NCBI GenBank assembly: GCA_945878135.1
Contig: CAMDUL010000011.1
Coordinates: 23,237-87,236 of the forward strand
Origin: Chthoniobacter flavus
GTDB taxonomy: Bacteria; Verrucomicrobiota; Verrucomicrobiia; Chthoniobacterales; JACTMZ01
Direction of reading: 5' to 3'
Length of the DNA: 64,000 bases
A program made the position numbers and the translations under genes. This document shows positions 32,065-41,110 of this stretch, piece by piece (positions within the stretch are counted from its first letter, which is position 1; each line of letters starts with the position of its first letter). Under the pieces are notes generated by a model. That model had not been told where the DNA came from and did no database searches. It worked only from the letters and a program-made list of their open reading frames with translations.

Positions 32065-34293
32065 ATGGCGCGCTTTGCCCAGGTGATTCTCGACCGCTCG
32101 ACGGCCCGTCCCCTCGACTACTCGATTCCGGACGGCTGGAGCGACCGGGTGGCGGCAGGTTCGCGCGTGCGGGTGCCGTTGCGCAACCGGCAGGTTGCCG
32201 GGACGGTGGTTTCCGTTTCGGGTGCGACGTCGGCCAAGGGTGTGCGACCGATCGCGGCGGTGATGGATGAGCGTCCGCAGATGACGCCGGTGCTGATGAG
32301 GCTGGCGAAGTGGATGGCGGACTACTACGGGTGCGACGAGCAGGATGCTTTGCGTTGTGTCCTGCCGCGGGCGGTGCGGGAGACGGGGCATGCCCCGCTC
32401 AAGCGCAAATTTGCCGCGCTGGCGCGCGAAGTCACCCCCGGGGAGATCGCCGCCATGCGCACCAAGGCGCCGCGGCAGGCTGCGATTATCGACCATTTGC
32501 AGCGAGCCGGCCGGGCGGTTGCGGCGGCCAAGCTGGTCGCCGGTCCCGGTTCGTCCGATGCGGCGTTGAAGGCGCTGGTGCGGCGCGGTCTGGTATCCGT
32601 CACCGCGGAATCCGTGCGCCGTGCGCCGCGCGGGTCCGAGGAATTCGCGGCCACCCGGCCGCCGACACTCAGCTCCGAGCAGGAGCGCGCGCTGGAAGGG
32701 ATCCGTCCGGCCCTGCACGACCCGTCCGCAAACAAACCGATCGTGCTCAAGGGGATCACCGGCAGCGGGAAGACAGAGGTGTATCTGCGGGCCATCGGCG
32801 AAGTGCTGCAGGCGGGGAAGACGGCGCTGGTGCTGGTGCCGGAAATCTCGCTGACTCCGCAGACGGTGGAACGTTTCGCCTCGCGTTTCACGCCGCAGGG
32901 GATCGGGGTGGCGGTGCTGCACAGTCATTTGAGCGAAGGCGAGCGCCACGACGAGTGGCACCGTGTGCGGGACGGGAAAGCGAGGATCGTCATCGGTGCC
33001 CGGGGCGCCGTTTTCGCGCCACTCGGCGATTTGGGGCTCATCGTCATCGACGAGGAGCACGACACGTCCTACAAGCAGGACGAAGGCCCGCGTTACCATG
33101 CCCGCGATCTGGCCGTGGTGCGCGCCGGGATGGAGCCCTGCGCCGTCTTGCTCGGCTCGGCCACGCCTTCGCTGGAGAGCTACGAAAATTGCCGCAAGGG
33201 CAAGTATGATCTCCTTGAGTTGACGCACCGCCATGACGGCTGCGTGCTTCCGGTCTTCCGCGTCGTCGACATGCGGCTGCGCAGCAGAGACGGCGAGCGC
33301 AACGACCAGTTCATCTCGCCGAAGCTGGCCACGGCCATCGAGTCGCGTCTGGCCAAGGGCGAACAGACGATCCTGTTTCTCAACCGGCGCGGATTCTTCA
33401 CCGTGCTGGCCTGCAAAGCCTGCGGAAAGACGGTGGAATGCCCGAATTGCAGCATCTCACTCACCTTGCACCGGGCCGAGGACAGGGCACGGTGTCATAT
33501 TTGCGGACACGCGGAAAAGCCGCCGCGGCGCTGTCCGCAATGCCATGACCCGCAGATCGCCTTCAGCGGCGTCGGCACAGAGAAGGTCGAGGCCGCGGTG
33601 AGGAAGATGTTCCCCAAAGCGCGCGTGGCGCGGATGGATTCCGACACCATGACGCGCAAGGATGCGTATCACGAAACGCTGGGGGCCTTCCGCGCGCGGA
33701 AGATCGACATTCTGGTCGGCACGCAGATGATCGCCAAAGGACTCCATTTTCCCGGCGTGACGCTGGTCGGGATCATCAGTGCGGACTCCGCCCTGCATCT
33801 GCCCGATTTCCGCGCGGGGGAGCGGACCTTCCAACTGCTCGTGCAGGTGGCGGGGCGTGCCGGCCGCGGCGATGCCGAGGGCGAGGTCATCGTGCAGACC
33901 TTCACCCCGGCGCACCCCTCGCTGCAGTTCGCCAAGTCGCATGATTTCGACGGATTTGCCGGCCACGAACTCGAGATGCGCGGAAATTTCGGGCATCCGC
34001 CCTATTCGCACATCGTGCTGATCACCGCGCGGGCCGATACGGCGCAGAAGGCGGAGTTCGCCGCGCGCACCCTGGCGCAGAAGCTATCTTCCGCGGTGCC
34101 GCCGAGCGTCATGGTCAGTCCCGCAGCCCCGGCACCCTTGGCGCGCGTGCGCGGGATGTATCGGTATCAAGTGGTGGCGCGGGGAAAACAGATCCGGCTC
34201 CTGACCAAGGCGATCCGCGGGACGCTCAAAGCGCTCAAGCTGCCGAAGGACGTGCATATCGCGGTGGACGTCGATCCCATGGCGGTGCTGTAG
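32065..34293 (+). CDS. priA: Primosomal protein N' (replication restart helicase PriA)
   Basis: 742 residues. N-terminal DNA-binding domain (FAQVILDRSTARPLDYSIP), then the helicase: GITGSGKTEVYLRAI (Walker A), VIDEEHDTSYKQ (DEEH box), GSATPSLES and the C-terminal VAGRAGRGDAEG. The zinc-binding insert is complete (CKACG, CPNC, CHICG, CPQC). PriA reloads the replisome at stalled forks. The frame stays open far upstream because of high GC, but MARFAQVIL is the family start. Confidence 0.97.
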   Translation: MARFAQVILDRSTARPLDYSIPDGWSDRVAAGSRVRVPLRNRQVAGTVVSVSGATSAKGVRPIAAVMDERPQMTPVLMRLAKWMADYYGCDEQDALRCVLPRAVRETGHAPLKRKFAALAREVTPGEIAAMRTKAPRQAAIIDHLQRAGRAVAAAKLVAGPGSSDAALKALVRRGLVSVTAESVRRAPRGSEEFAATRPPTLSSEQERALEGIRPALHDPSANKPIVLKGITGSGKTEVYLRAIGEVLQAGKTALVLVPEISLTPQTVERFASRFTPQGIGVAVLHSHLSEGERHDEWHRVRDGKARIVIGARGAVFAPLGDLGLIVIDEEHDTSYKQDEGPRYHARDLAVVRAGMEPCAVLLGSATPSLESYENCRKGKYDLLELTHRHDGCVLPVFRVVDMRLRSRDGERNDQFISPKLATAIESRLAKGEQTILFLNRRGFFTVLACKACGKTVECPNCSISLTLHRAEDRARCHICGHAEKPPRRCPQCHDPQIAFSGVGTEKVEAAVRKMFPKARVARMDSDTMTRKDAYHETLGAFRARKIDILVGTQMIAKGLHFPGVTLVGIISADSALHLPDFRAGERTFQLLVQVAGRAGRGDAEGEVIVQTFTPAHPSLQFAKSHDFDGFAGHELEMRGNFGHPPYSHIVLITARADTAQKAEFAARTLAQKLSSAVPPSVMVSPAAPAPLARVRGMYRYQVVARGKQIRLLTKAIRGTLKALKLPKDVHIAVDVDPMAVL

Positions 34294-34483
34294 GAGTTCT
34301 TGAACGAGAGGACAACCCGGAAACGGAAACGGATAGCGAGGGTCTCGGAGATGAGAGGCACAACGGCCAAACGGACTCAATCATGGAGTTTCTGCAGAAA
34401 GTCCATGGGTGAGTTTTGGGTGCGGTTGGTGCGAATGGTCCTATGGGAATGTTCCTCTTTTCGTGGCGCTGAGTGGGTAAGGG

Positions 34484-34518
34484 GTTGATTCATTATCAAC
34501 TAGATGGCAAACTAGTTG
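34484..34518. promoter_or_regulatory. Two inverted repeats before TA pair 2 (operator candidate)
   Basis: GTTGAT-5 bases-ATCAAC (34484-34500) and CAACTAG-8 bases-CTAGTTG (34497-34518) overlap and end 2 bases before the antitoxin ATG. The CTAGTT half-site also occurs in the operator candidate of TA pair 1. Autoregulation is inferred. The 190 bases between priA and this site hold no gene. Confidence 0.5.
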
Positions 34519-34520
34519 GT

Positions 34521-34766
34521 ATGAAGATCCAAGAAGCGGGTTTGTTCGAGGCAAAGACGCATCTTTCCGAGATGGTGGCCAAGGTGGAGAAGGGCGAGGT
34601 GGCTTACCGGATCACCAGGCGTGGCAAGCCGGTGGCGGAGTTGCGGCCGATTGGCGGGGAAAGGGAGAGGGCGCGGTTGCCGTTCGGTTACGGGGCGGGG
34701 ACGGTGCCCTTCATTGCGCCGGACTTCGATGCACCGCTCGATGATCTGCGGGAATATATGGAATGA
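34521..34766 (+). CDS. Phd/YefM-type antitoxin (TA pair 2)
   Basis: 81 residues from MKIQEAGLFEAKTHLSEMV; the start is set by the operator repeats that end just before it. The N-terminal fold and RRGKPVAELRPI are typical of Phd/VapB antitoxins. The acidic tail (PDFDAPLDDLREYME) mirrors that of pair 1. It overlaps the toxin by 4 bases. Confidence 0.88.
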   Translation: MKIQEAGLFEAKTHLSEMVAKVEKGEVAYRITRRGKPVAELRPIGGERERARLPFGYGAGTVPFIAPDFDAPLDDLREYME

Positions 34767-35152
34767 AGCTCTTGGTTGATGCCCAGCCATTGATCTGGCA
34801 CCGCGCGGGGGATCCTCGTTTGCCGGAGAAGGTGCGTCTCGCGCTGGCAGACCTCCGAAATGATTTGTTCATCAGCGAGGTGACCTGGTGGGAGATCTGC
34901 CTGAAGTTGTCCATGGGCAAACTGGAATTGCTCGGCGGTGTGGACGGCTTGCGCGAGGAATGGATCGGGCGCGGCGCGGCGGAGGCCTTGCCGTTGGAAT
35001 GGCGTCACTCGCGGCGACTGGTCGATCTGCCGTTCGTGCATCGTGATCCGTTCGATCGCCTGCTTGTGGTCCAGGCTTTGACCGAGAGATTGACCATCGT
35101 CGGCGGGGATGCGTGTTTCGGCAGGTATCCGGGTGTGGACGTATTTTGGTGA
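34763..35152 (+). CDS. VapC-like PIN-domain toxin (TA pair 2)
   Basis: 129 residues. PIN acids: KLLVDAQPLIWH (first Asp; the usual DTN/DTH is DAQ here), SEVTWWEICLK (Glu), HRDPFDRLLV (Asp) and GGDACFGRYPGV (last acid). It is a predicted Mg-dependent RNase neutralised by the upstream antitoxin. It ends beside a degenerate ACCGCGGAAGACGCGGAG repeat at 35153. Confidence 0.87.
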   Translation: MKLLVDAQPLIWHRAGDPRLPEKVRLALADLRNDLFISEVTWWEICLKLSMGKLELLGGVDGLREEWIGRGAAEALPLEWRHSRRLVDLPFVHRDPFDRLLVVQALTERLTIVGGDACFGRYPGVDVFW

Positions 35153-35203
35153 ACCGCGGAAGACGCGGAGCATGGTCTCCGGCGTCCCGCATCCTTGAAA
35201 ATT

Positions 35204-35407
35204 TCAGGTCCCAGCCGGCCACCATGCCAAGACCGAGACGGACAAGCCGACCAGCACGAGCAGGCCTATCCATTCGGCGAGGACCGATTCGGAGCAGCCA
35301 TCTCCCCAATCGAGCTGGACGCGGCCGAAGGTGAGGACCTTGACCGAAGTGCCGCCGATCCATCCGCAGATCGTGTGAAAGACCATCTCGACGAGGAAAT
35401 GAAGCAT
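35204..35407 (-). CDS. Small conserved-looking membrane protein, unknown function
   Basis: 67 residues. An N-terminal amphipathic stretch (MLHFLVEMVFHTICGWIGG) and a middle piece with VKVLTFGRVQLDWGDG precede one clear membrane helix (WIGLLVLVGLSVSVLAWW). Composition and layout look like a real small inner-membrane protein. I cannot name a family with confidence. It is followed on the same strand by nothing for ~50 bases and lies 21 bases downstream of the CIA30 gene, so both may be in one transcript. Confidence 0.6.
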   Translation of the reverse strand: MLHFLVEMVFHTICGWIGGTSVKVLTFGRVQLDWGDGCSESVLAEWIGLLVLVGLSVSVLAWWPAGT

Positions 35408-35428
35408 GCGGGGCGGGTTCCTGGCACT

Positions 35429-35986
35429 TTACTCCAGTCTGATGCTCGCGATTTCAAGACGGAAGGATTCGGTCCGTCCGTTGGCGATCATGAGGCGGAC
35501 CTGGGACAGGGTTTTGCCGGGGTAGTCGGGCAAGTCGAGACGGTCGCCGCGGCGGACGGCATACATGGTCCGCAGGGGAATTTTCACCTCCTGCCAGTCG
35601 CCAGTCGTGGTGAATTCGGCCACATAGTAGTGCCGGGCGTTTTCGTCCGCCTCGACAATGAAACGGTAGTTTTTCCCGTCGCCCTTGAGCCGGAGGACGG
35701 CGTGTTCATAGGCGGCGACGTCGAGGGGGGCGAAATTGTTTTGCACGGAGGAAAAGCCCCCGTTGTTTTCGAGCGAGACTTCCCCGCGGAAGACGGCGAA
35801 TCCTTCCGCGTCGCGGGAGAACCGGCCGCGGGAGACTCCGCCCATGACGACGTCATCTTCGACATTCCAACCGCGCATGGAGGACGCCTGCGCGAAGTCG
35901 AAGAGCATCCGCTGGTCCGGATCGGCGGCGGGAGCGGTCGGCGCGGACGCGAGGATCAACGCGAAGCAAAGAAGAAGCCGGTTCAT
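35429..35986 (-). CDS. CIA30-domain protein, exported
   Basis: 185 residues. A signal peptide (MNRLLLCFALILASAPTAPA) is followed by a carbohydrate-binding-like beta domain: FDFAQASSMRGWNVEDDVVMGGVSRG and the FRGEVSLENNGGFSSVQ motif are the CIA30/UPF0191 hallmark; NPxF-like pieces are absent. In eukaryotes the domain assists complex I assembly; in bacteria secreted versions have no known role. The start ATG immediately precedes the signal peptide. Confidence 0.88.
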   Translation of the reverse strand: MNRLLLCFALILASAPTAPAADPDQRMLFDFAQASSMRGWNVEDDVVMGGVSRGRFSRDAEGFAVFRGEVSLENNGGFSSVQNNFAPLDVAAYEHAVLRLKGDGKNYRFIVEADENARHYYVAEFTTTGDWQEVKIPLRTMYAVRRGDRLDLPDYPGKTLSQVRLMIANGRTESFRLEIASIRLE

Positions 35987-36078
35987 GGGTTCGGGGAGTG
36001 GCGGCGCCGGTGCGACGCCGTGCACGCCAAACATCCTGGGCACGAGCGGGCCGGGGTCCAAGTCCGGACTGCGGCGCG

Positions 36079-37368
36079 TCATGCCGCCGTTCGCCGGGTC
36101 AGGCGCAGCGCCAACCAGAGGACAATGCCGCACCCGAGGAATGCGGCAGGCAACCAAGGGAGGGCCATGGCGAAGATGCAGTTTTCTTCCGCCCCGGGAT
36201 GCGTGGTGCGGAGGCGGGCGGTGAGTTGCGCGAAGAGAATGCCGGCGGCCGCGTAGCCGAGGTTGAAGGCGACGCCGCGAAAGCTGAGGACGGTGGCGCG
36301 GACCCGGGATTCGGTCCACCGGTTGAGGTAGTTCGAGGTGAAGAATTGCAACATGGACATGGACACGCCCAGCGGCACAACGACCCAGGCGCCCCACCAA
36401 GGCCACGCCATGGCCGTTCCGGTGAGTCCGATGAGCACGAGCACGGCGACGACGGTGTAGTTGGCCACCACGCCGCGGTGCGCCACCATGCGTCTGGCCA
36501 GCGGGGCGACGGCGAAGCCGAGCAGGGCCAGGCCGGAGCCGAGGAGTCCGTTGACCACGGGCGGCAAATCGATGAGCCGGTAGTAGTTGCTGGCAAAGGT
36601 GAGGAAAATACGGACGGAGCTGTCGATGAGCAGCGCGGCGATCATGAGAAAGAGAACGCGGCGCGAGGTGAAGACATGGACGGCGCCCTCGATCACATTT
36701 TGCCAGGCGCGGCCGACGGCGTGGCGTCCGGCCGCGGCGGGGGCCGGTGGTTCGCGGAAGTTGAGCGCGACGAAAAGGCAGAGGACCGAGGTCGCGAGCG
36801 TGGCGTAGACCGGCCAGCGCACGGTGGATCCGGGAGAGGGTGTCCATCCGGTCCAACCGAGGAGCGGTGACATGAGGCTCTGGTCGAAGAGGGCGGCACC
36901 GCCGACCATGGCGAGGAAGAATCCGCCGGATTTCCAGCGCATGAGGGATTCGAGCACGCGCGGCCAGGTGGTTTGGCGGTCGGCGGCGGGCAGGGATTCG
37001 TAGGCCAGCGCTTCATCGGCCCCGCTGGCGCAGGCCTCGGCCGCGCCGCTGAGGATGCGGTTGAGCACAAGCAGCCAGAACATCCACGCTCCGCGCGGGG
37101 CGAAGGCGAAGACGGCCATTTCGGCGACCATGAGCGCGGCGGCGAGGACGATGACGCGTTTGCGTCCGATCACATCGGCCAGCGCGCCGGACGGGATTTC
37201 CAGCACGACGATGACGACGGCCCAGACGACGTTGAGCAGCGCGTATTGCTCGAGGGTGAGGCCGAGGTCGAGGAAGAGGACGCCGATGACCGGGTAGTAG
37301 AACCGCGCGTGGAAGAGCACGCGGAAGGCGATGAAGAGGGGGAGGTTGCGGCGGAGGGAAGCGGACAC
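36079..37368 (-). CDS. MFS-family transporter
   Basis: About 429 residues from a GTG at 37368, just before RRNLPLFIAFRVLF. An ATG 75 bases further up would place the N-terminus inside a hairpin-rich repeat and is less likely. Twelve predicted helices; the loop 2-3 motif appears as GALADVIGRKRVI, and EALAYESLPAADR lies in the first half. Substrate unknown; drug or metabolite export is typical of this branch. It is upstream of the CIA30 gene on the same strand. Confidence 0.85.
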   Translation of the reverse strand: MSASLRRNLPLFIAFRVLFHARFYYPVIGVLFLDLGLTLEQYALLNVVWAVVIVVLEIPSGALADVIGRKRVIVLAAALMVAEMAVFAFAPRGAWMFWLLVLNRILSGAAEACASGADEALAYESLPAADRQTTWPRVLESLMRWKSGGFFLAMVGGAALFDQSLMSPLLGWTGWTPSPGSTVRWPVYATLATSVLCLFVALNFREPPAPAAAGRHAVGRAWQNVIEGAVHVFTSRRVLFLMIAALLIDSSVRIFLTFASNYYRLIDLPPVVNGLLGSGLALLGFAVAPLARRMVAHRGVVANYTVVAVLVLIGLTGTAMAWPWWGAWVVVPLGVSMSMLQFFTSNYLNRWTESRVRATVLSFRGVAFNLGYAAAGILFAQLTARLRTTHPGAEENCIFAMALPWLPAAFLGCGIVLWLALRLTRRTAA

Positions 37369-37378
37369 GGGGGCAAAC

Positions 37379-37442
37379 TGTAGCGCAGCCGTCCCCGGCG
37401 GCGAACGAGATAACGACCGGCGACGGGGACGTCGCCGCTGCA
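37379..37442. repeat. Inverted pair of TGTAGC-type repeat units
   Basis: TGTAGCGCAGCCGTCCCCGG on one strand faces a near-identical unit (TGCAGCGGCGACGTCCCCGT on the other strand), separated by about 15 bases. This is the same repeat class as the hairpins at 12591 and 15955. It fills the space between the HAD and MFS genes. Confidence 0.45.
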
Positions 37443-37444
37443 TT

Positions 37445-38326
37445 TCAATGTTTGGGCGCGCGGACGGTGGCCGCTTCGAGGTCGTCGCGGCGGCGCTCGA
37501 CGATGCTGTCGGCGATTTCCATGATCATCTCCTCGAGGAGGAGACGGAGATGGCTGCCGGGCCGGTAGTCTGCGGGGGCGATGTGCTTGACCCGGTCCGC
37601 ATGGGCGGTGAGCTGGTAGCTTTTTTTGAAACTGACGCGCGACCGGTCCTCGGGATTGTAGACGGCGATGGCGCGTCCGCCGGTTTGCTTCATCACGGTG
37701 AAGCAGGGGACGTCGGTCGGGCCGTCGCCCACGTAGATCATGTTGGTGAAGGGGACGGGCCTCAGTTCGGGCGGCATGTGGTCGTTGACGTCCTGCGCGA
37801 GGTCGAGCATGCCCTTGTTGATGCGGAAGAGGAACTGCGTCTTCTGCGTGTGGCTGATGACACGTTTGGGAAAGGTGATGTGTCCGTCGTTGTCCTCGGC
37901 GTATTCGCAGCCGAAAATTTTGCGCACGTAAGGTTCGATGCGGCTGCCGAGGATGAGTTCTTTGAGGCCGGAACTGACGATGTAGTGTTCCACATTGATG
38001 CCGTGGGCCCGGTGCTCGGCGGTGAGGAGTCCGTTTTTGAATTCCTCGAACATCTCCGGGATGCCGGGGAAGAAGCTGAGTTGGGCGCCGAGTTCGCGGA
38101 GTTGGGCGTTGGTCGGACGGTCGGGTTCGAGGTAGTCGAGGAGGGCCTTCATGTAGGCCAGTTCGTTCTCGAAGCCGTGCTTCTGGACCAACTCCCCGCA
38201 GCGTTGCCAGAACTGCTTCCCGTCGATCCCGAAGTGCGGAAAAATCGCCTCCTCCTGCATGTAATTCGGGCTGAGGGTCTGGTCGTAGTCGTAAATTATG
38301 GCGATGGTGCTCTGCGGAACGGACAT
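37445..38326 (-). CDS. HAD-superfamily phosphatase
   Basis: 293 residues. HAD motifs: IYDYDQTLSP (nucleophile and acid Asp), IVSSGLKE (motif II), a Lys in HTQKTQFLF (motif III) and YVGDGPTDVPCF (motif IV). The large helical cap between motifs I and II and the length resemble the SerB/MtnX-like group, but the substrate is unknown. ATG 38326 lies 72 bases from the divergent nuclease-ligase gene. It runs into the repeat pair before the MFS gene. Confidence 0.85.
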   Translation of the reverse strand: MSVPQSTIAIIYDYDQTLSPNYMQEEAIFPHFGIDGKQFWQRCGELVQKHGFENELAYMKALLDYLEPDRPTNAQLRELGAQLSFFPGIPEMFEEFKNGLLTAEHRAHGINVEHYIVSSGLKELILGSRIEPYVRKIFGCEYAEDNDGHITFPKRVISHTQKTQFLFRINKGMLDLAQDVNDHMPPELRPVPFTNMIYVGDGPTDVPCFTVMKQTGGRAIAVYNPEDRSRVSFKKSYQLTAHADRVKHIAPADYRPGSHLRLLLEEMIMEIADSIVERRRDDLEAATVRAPKH

Positions 38327-38398
38327 AACGCGGTCGAAGGTGCATGGTATCCGCATGCGCACGGGGTTCCAGAAGGTTTCTTCGACGGGAGGGCGGCC

Positions 38399-41053
38399 AT
38401 GATCGAGGTGGTCTATCGCGGCGGGGTGCTGGTTCCGTCCATCGACCTGTGGATGGATCCGCGGGCGCCGCGGGGGTTCGCTTTTGTCTCGCATGCGCAC
38501 AGCGATCATATCGGCAGGCACCGCGAGACGGTGCTTTCGCCGGGGACGTCGCGGCTGATGCGCGCGCGGCAGGGGGCGTCGGGGGTGGAGCACGTGCTCG
38601 AATTCGGGGAGACGCGGAAGATGCGCGGGGCGGAGTTCACCTTGCTCCCGGCGGGGCATGTCCGCGGGTCGGCGCAATTGCATTTGCAGGCGGAGGACGG
38701 ATCGATCCTCTACACCGGAGATTTCAAATTGCGTCCGGGTCTTTCCAGCGAACGCACCGCGTGGCGTCAGGCCGACACGCTCATCATGGAAACGACCTTC
38801 GGCAAGCCGGAATTCGTTTTCCCGCCGACCGCGCAGGTGCTGTCCGGGGTGGTGAAGTTCTGTCGCGAGGCCCTGGAAGACGGCGAGGTGCCGGTGTTGC
38901 TCGGTTACTCCCTGGGCAAAGCGCAGGAAATCATTTGCGCCGTGGCCGCGGCCGGACTCCGCCCGATGCTCCACGGGGCGGTGGCCAAGCTGACGCGCAT
39001 TTACCGCGATCTGGTGCCGGGATTTCCCGACTTCGTCCCGTATGAAGCCTCCGAGGTTCCGGGTCACGTGCTCATCGCCCCGCCCAGCGTGAAAGGATCG
39101 CGCATGCTGGCCGGGATCAAAAAGAAGCGCGTGGCCATGCTGACCGGCTGGGCTATGACACCGGGGGCGGTGCACCGCTATCAGGTGGATGCCGCATTTC
39201 CGCTCAGTGACCATGCGGGTTATGACGATCTGCTTGAATACGTGGAACTCGTGCGGCCGAAGCGCGTGCTGACTCTCCACGGGTATGCGTCGGAGTTCGC
39301 CCGCGACCTGCGCGAGCGCGGGATGGAGGCCTGGTCGCTGGTCAGTCCCGACCAACTCGAGTTCACCGGGTTCATCGCGCCGGCGACCCCGCGGGTGCGC
39401 GGGCAGACGACGGCGGGGGAGGCGCCGGACTCCCCTTTCGGCGCGTTCTGCGCCACGGCCGAGGCGGTCGGTGCGGCCACCGGGCGCCTGGCCAAAACAA
39501 GGATTCTGGCGGACTACCTGCGCGGACTGGATGACGACGATTTGCGCCGCGCGGCAACCTGGTTGACCGGACAGCCCTTCGGTCCGACCGAGGAACGCAG
39601 CGCCCAGACCGGTTGGGCCGTGCTGCGGCGCGCCTTGGGAGCGGCGGCGGGGATCGCCGAAGACGAAGTGCGCGCGGTGTCGCGGCGCTGCAACGATTCC
39701 GGACTGGCCGCGCGCGAGATCATGGCGGGCCGTGCGCCGGGCACAGCCTTCGATTTGGCCGCGGTGGCCGGGTTATTCGACGGCTTGGCCGCGGCCCGAG
39801 GTCCGGTGAAGAAGCAGGCCTTGCTCGAGGATTTCTTCCGCGCCTGCAGCGCATCCGAGGCGTCCATCGTGGTGCGTATTCTCACCGGGGATCTGCGTAT
39901 CGGGCTGAAGGAAGGTTTGCTCGAAGAGGCGATCAGCGCGGCGTTTGCCGCCGAACCGCAGCAAGTGCGCGAGGCCGGCCTGTTGCTCGGCGACGCGGGG
40001 GCGGTGGCCGTGGCGGCGAAGCGCCGGGAACTCGAGCGCGCCGAGTTGCGCATTTTTCATCCGGTGAAATGCATGCTGGCCGGATCCGAACCGGACGGTG
40101 CCGCGGTATGGGACAGGTTGTCCGGCGAGGAGCAGGCGGTGTGGGTGGAGGACAAATACGACGGTATCCGGGCGCAGGTCCATGTGGCGGACGGGCGGTG
40201 TGAGATCTTTTCGCGCGATCTGCGGCGGATCACCGCGCAGTTTCCGGAGATTGCCGCGGCGGCGGCCAAGTTGCCGGGTTGCCTTGTGCTCGACGGGGAA
40301 ATCCTGGCGTCGGTGGCCGGGCGCCGTCTGACCTTTTTCGACCTGCAAAAGCGTCTCAACCGCCGCGAGGCGGACCTCTTTTTGACCGAGGATGTGCCGG
40401 TGGAGTTTGTGGCCTTCGATATCCTGTCGCGGGACGGGGTGACTTTGCTGGCGGCGCCGTGGCGCGAGCGGCGGAAGGTTTTGCAGGGATTGGCGCCGGG
40501 GAAACCGGTGTCGGTTGCTCCGGTGACGCGGTTGGAAAGTGCGGAGGCGGTGGAGTCGGAATTCCGGGCCGCGCGGGCCCGGGGCAACGAGGGTCTGGTC
40601 GGCAAGGACCCCGGAAGCACCTACACGCCGGGACGGCGCGGTCTGGCCTGGATCAAATTGAAGAAGGAATTCGCCACGCTGGACGTCGTGGTGACCGGAG
40701 TCGAATACGGCCATGGCCGCCGCCGCGAGGTCCTGAGCGATTACACCTTCGCCGTGCGCGACGGGGACAGCGGGGCTTTGCTGACCATCGGCAAAGCTTA
40801 CTCGGGCTTGACCGACAAGGAGATGGCCGAACTGACACCGTGGTTTCTGGCGCGGGTGCGCCGGGTGAAGGGGCGCCTGCACGAAGTGGAACCGGAGCTG
40901 GTCATCGAGGTGGCTTTTGACTCGATCCAACCGAGTGCGCGTCATCCGAGCGGCTTGGCCTTGCGGTTCCCGCGGATCAAGGGACTGCGGCGGGACAAAT
41001 CCGTGCCGGAGATCGACACGCTGGCTTCGGCGCGGAGGCTGGCCGGAACGTAG
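38399..41053 (+). CDS. Fusion of MBL-fold DNA exonuclease and ATP-dependent DNA ligase
   Basis: 884 residues in one frame. Residues 1-~335 form a metallo-beta-lactamase/beta-CASP nuclease like the ligase-associated exonuclease: VSHAHSDHIGRH (HxHxDH), PAGHVRGSA, YTGDFK and PLSDHAGYDDL. Residues ~345-884 form a LigB-type ATP-dependent ligase: an N-terminal helical domain, EDKYDGIRAQ (motif I, AMP-accepting Lys586), DGEILAS (III), FVAFDIL (IIIa), EGLVGKD (IV) and IKLKKE (V), with an OB-fold end. In other bacteria these are separate neighbouring genes for DNA end processing and sealing. ATG 38399 gives a normal nuclease N-terminus. Confidence 0.95.
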   Translation: MIEVVYRGGVLVPSIDLWMDPRAPRGFAFVSHAHSDHIGRHRETVLSPGTSRLMRARQGASGVEHVLEFGETRKMRGAEFTLLPAGHVRGSAQLHLQAEDGSILYTGDFKLRPGLSSERTAWRQADTLIMETTFGKPEFVFPPTAQVLSGVVKFCREALEDGEVPVLLGYSLGKAQEIICAVAAAGLRPMLHGAVAKLTRIYRDLVPGFPDFVPYEASEVPGHVLIAPPSVKGSRMLAGIKKKRVAMLTGWAMTPGAVHRYQVDAAFPLSDHAGYDDLLEYVELVRPKRVLTLHGYASEFARDLRERGMEAWSLVSPDQLEFTGFIAPATPRVRGQTTAGEAPDSPFGAFCATAEAVGAATGRLAKTRILADYLRGLDDDDLRRAATWLTGQPFGPTEERSAQTGWAVLRRALGAAAGIAEDEVRAVSRRCNDSGLAAREIMAGRAPGTAFDLAAVAGLFDGLAAARGPVKKQALLEDFFRACSASEASIVVRILTGDLRIGLKEGLLEEAISAAFAAEPQQVREAGLLLGDAGAVAVAAKRRELERAELRIFHPVKCMLAGSEPDGAAVWDRLSGEEQAVWVEDKYDGIRAQVHVADGRCEIFSRDLRRITAQFPEIAAAAAKLPGCLVLDGEILASVAGRRLTFFDLQKRLNRREADLFLTEDVPVEFVAFDILSRDGVTLLAAPWRERRKVLQGLAPGKPVSVAPVTRLESAEAVESEFRAARARGNEGLVGKDPGSTYTPGRRGLAWIKLKKEFATLDVVVTGVEYGHGRRREVLSDYTFAVRDGDSGALLTIGKAYSGLTDKEMAELTPWFLARVRRVKGRLHEVEPELVIEVAFDSIQPSARHPSGLALRFPRIKGLRRDKSVPEIDTLASARRLAGT

Positions 41054-41068
41054 ATTACATCATAATCT
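41052..41068. promoter_or_regulatory. Small inverted repeat ahead of lemA
   Basis: AGATTA-5 bases-TAATCT in an AT-rich patch between the ligase stop and lemA. It may be part of the lemA promoter or a weak terminator; nothing more can be said. Confidence 0.25.
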
Positions 41069-41110
41069 TGCCTCGCCAGCCGCGCGGGTTTCCGTCATAC
41101 AACGCGCGCT

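Noticed and set aside
37331..38398. Upstream extension of the nuclease-ligase frame
   Set aside because: Antisense to the HAD phosphatase gene; the nuclease fold begins right after 38399.
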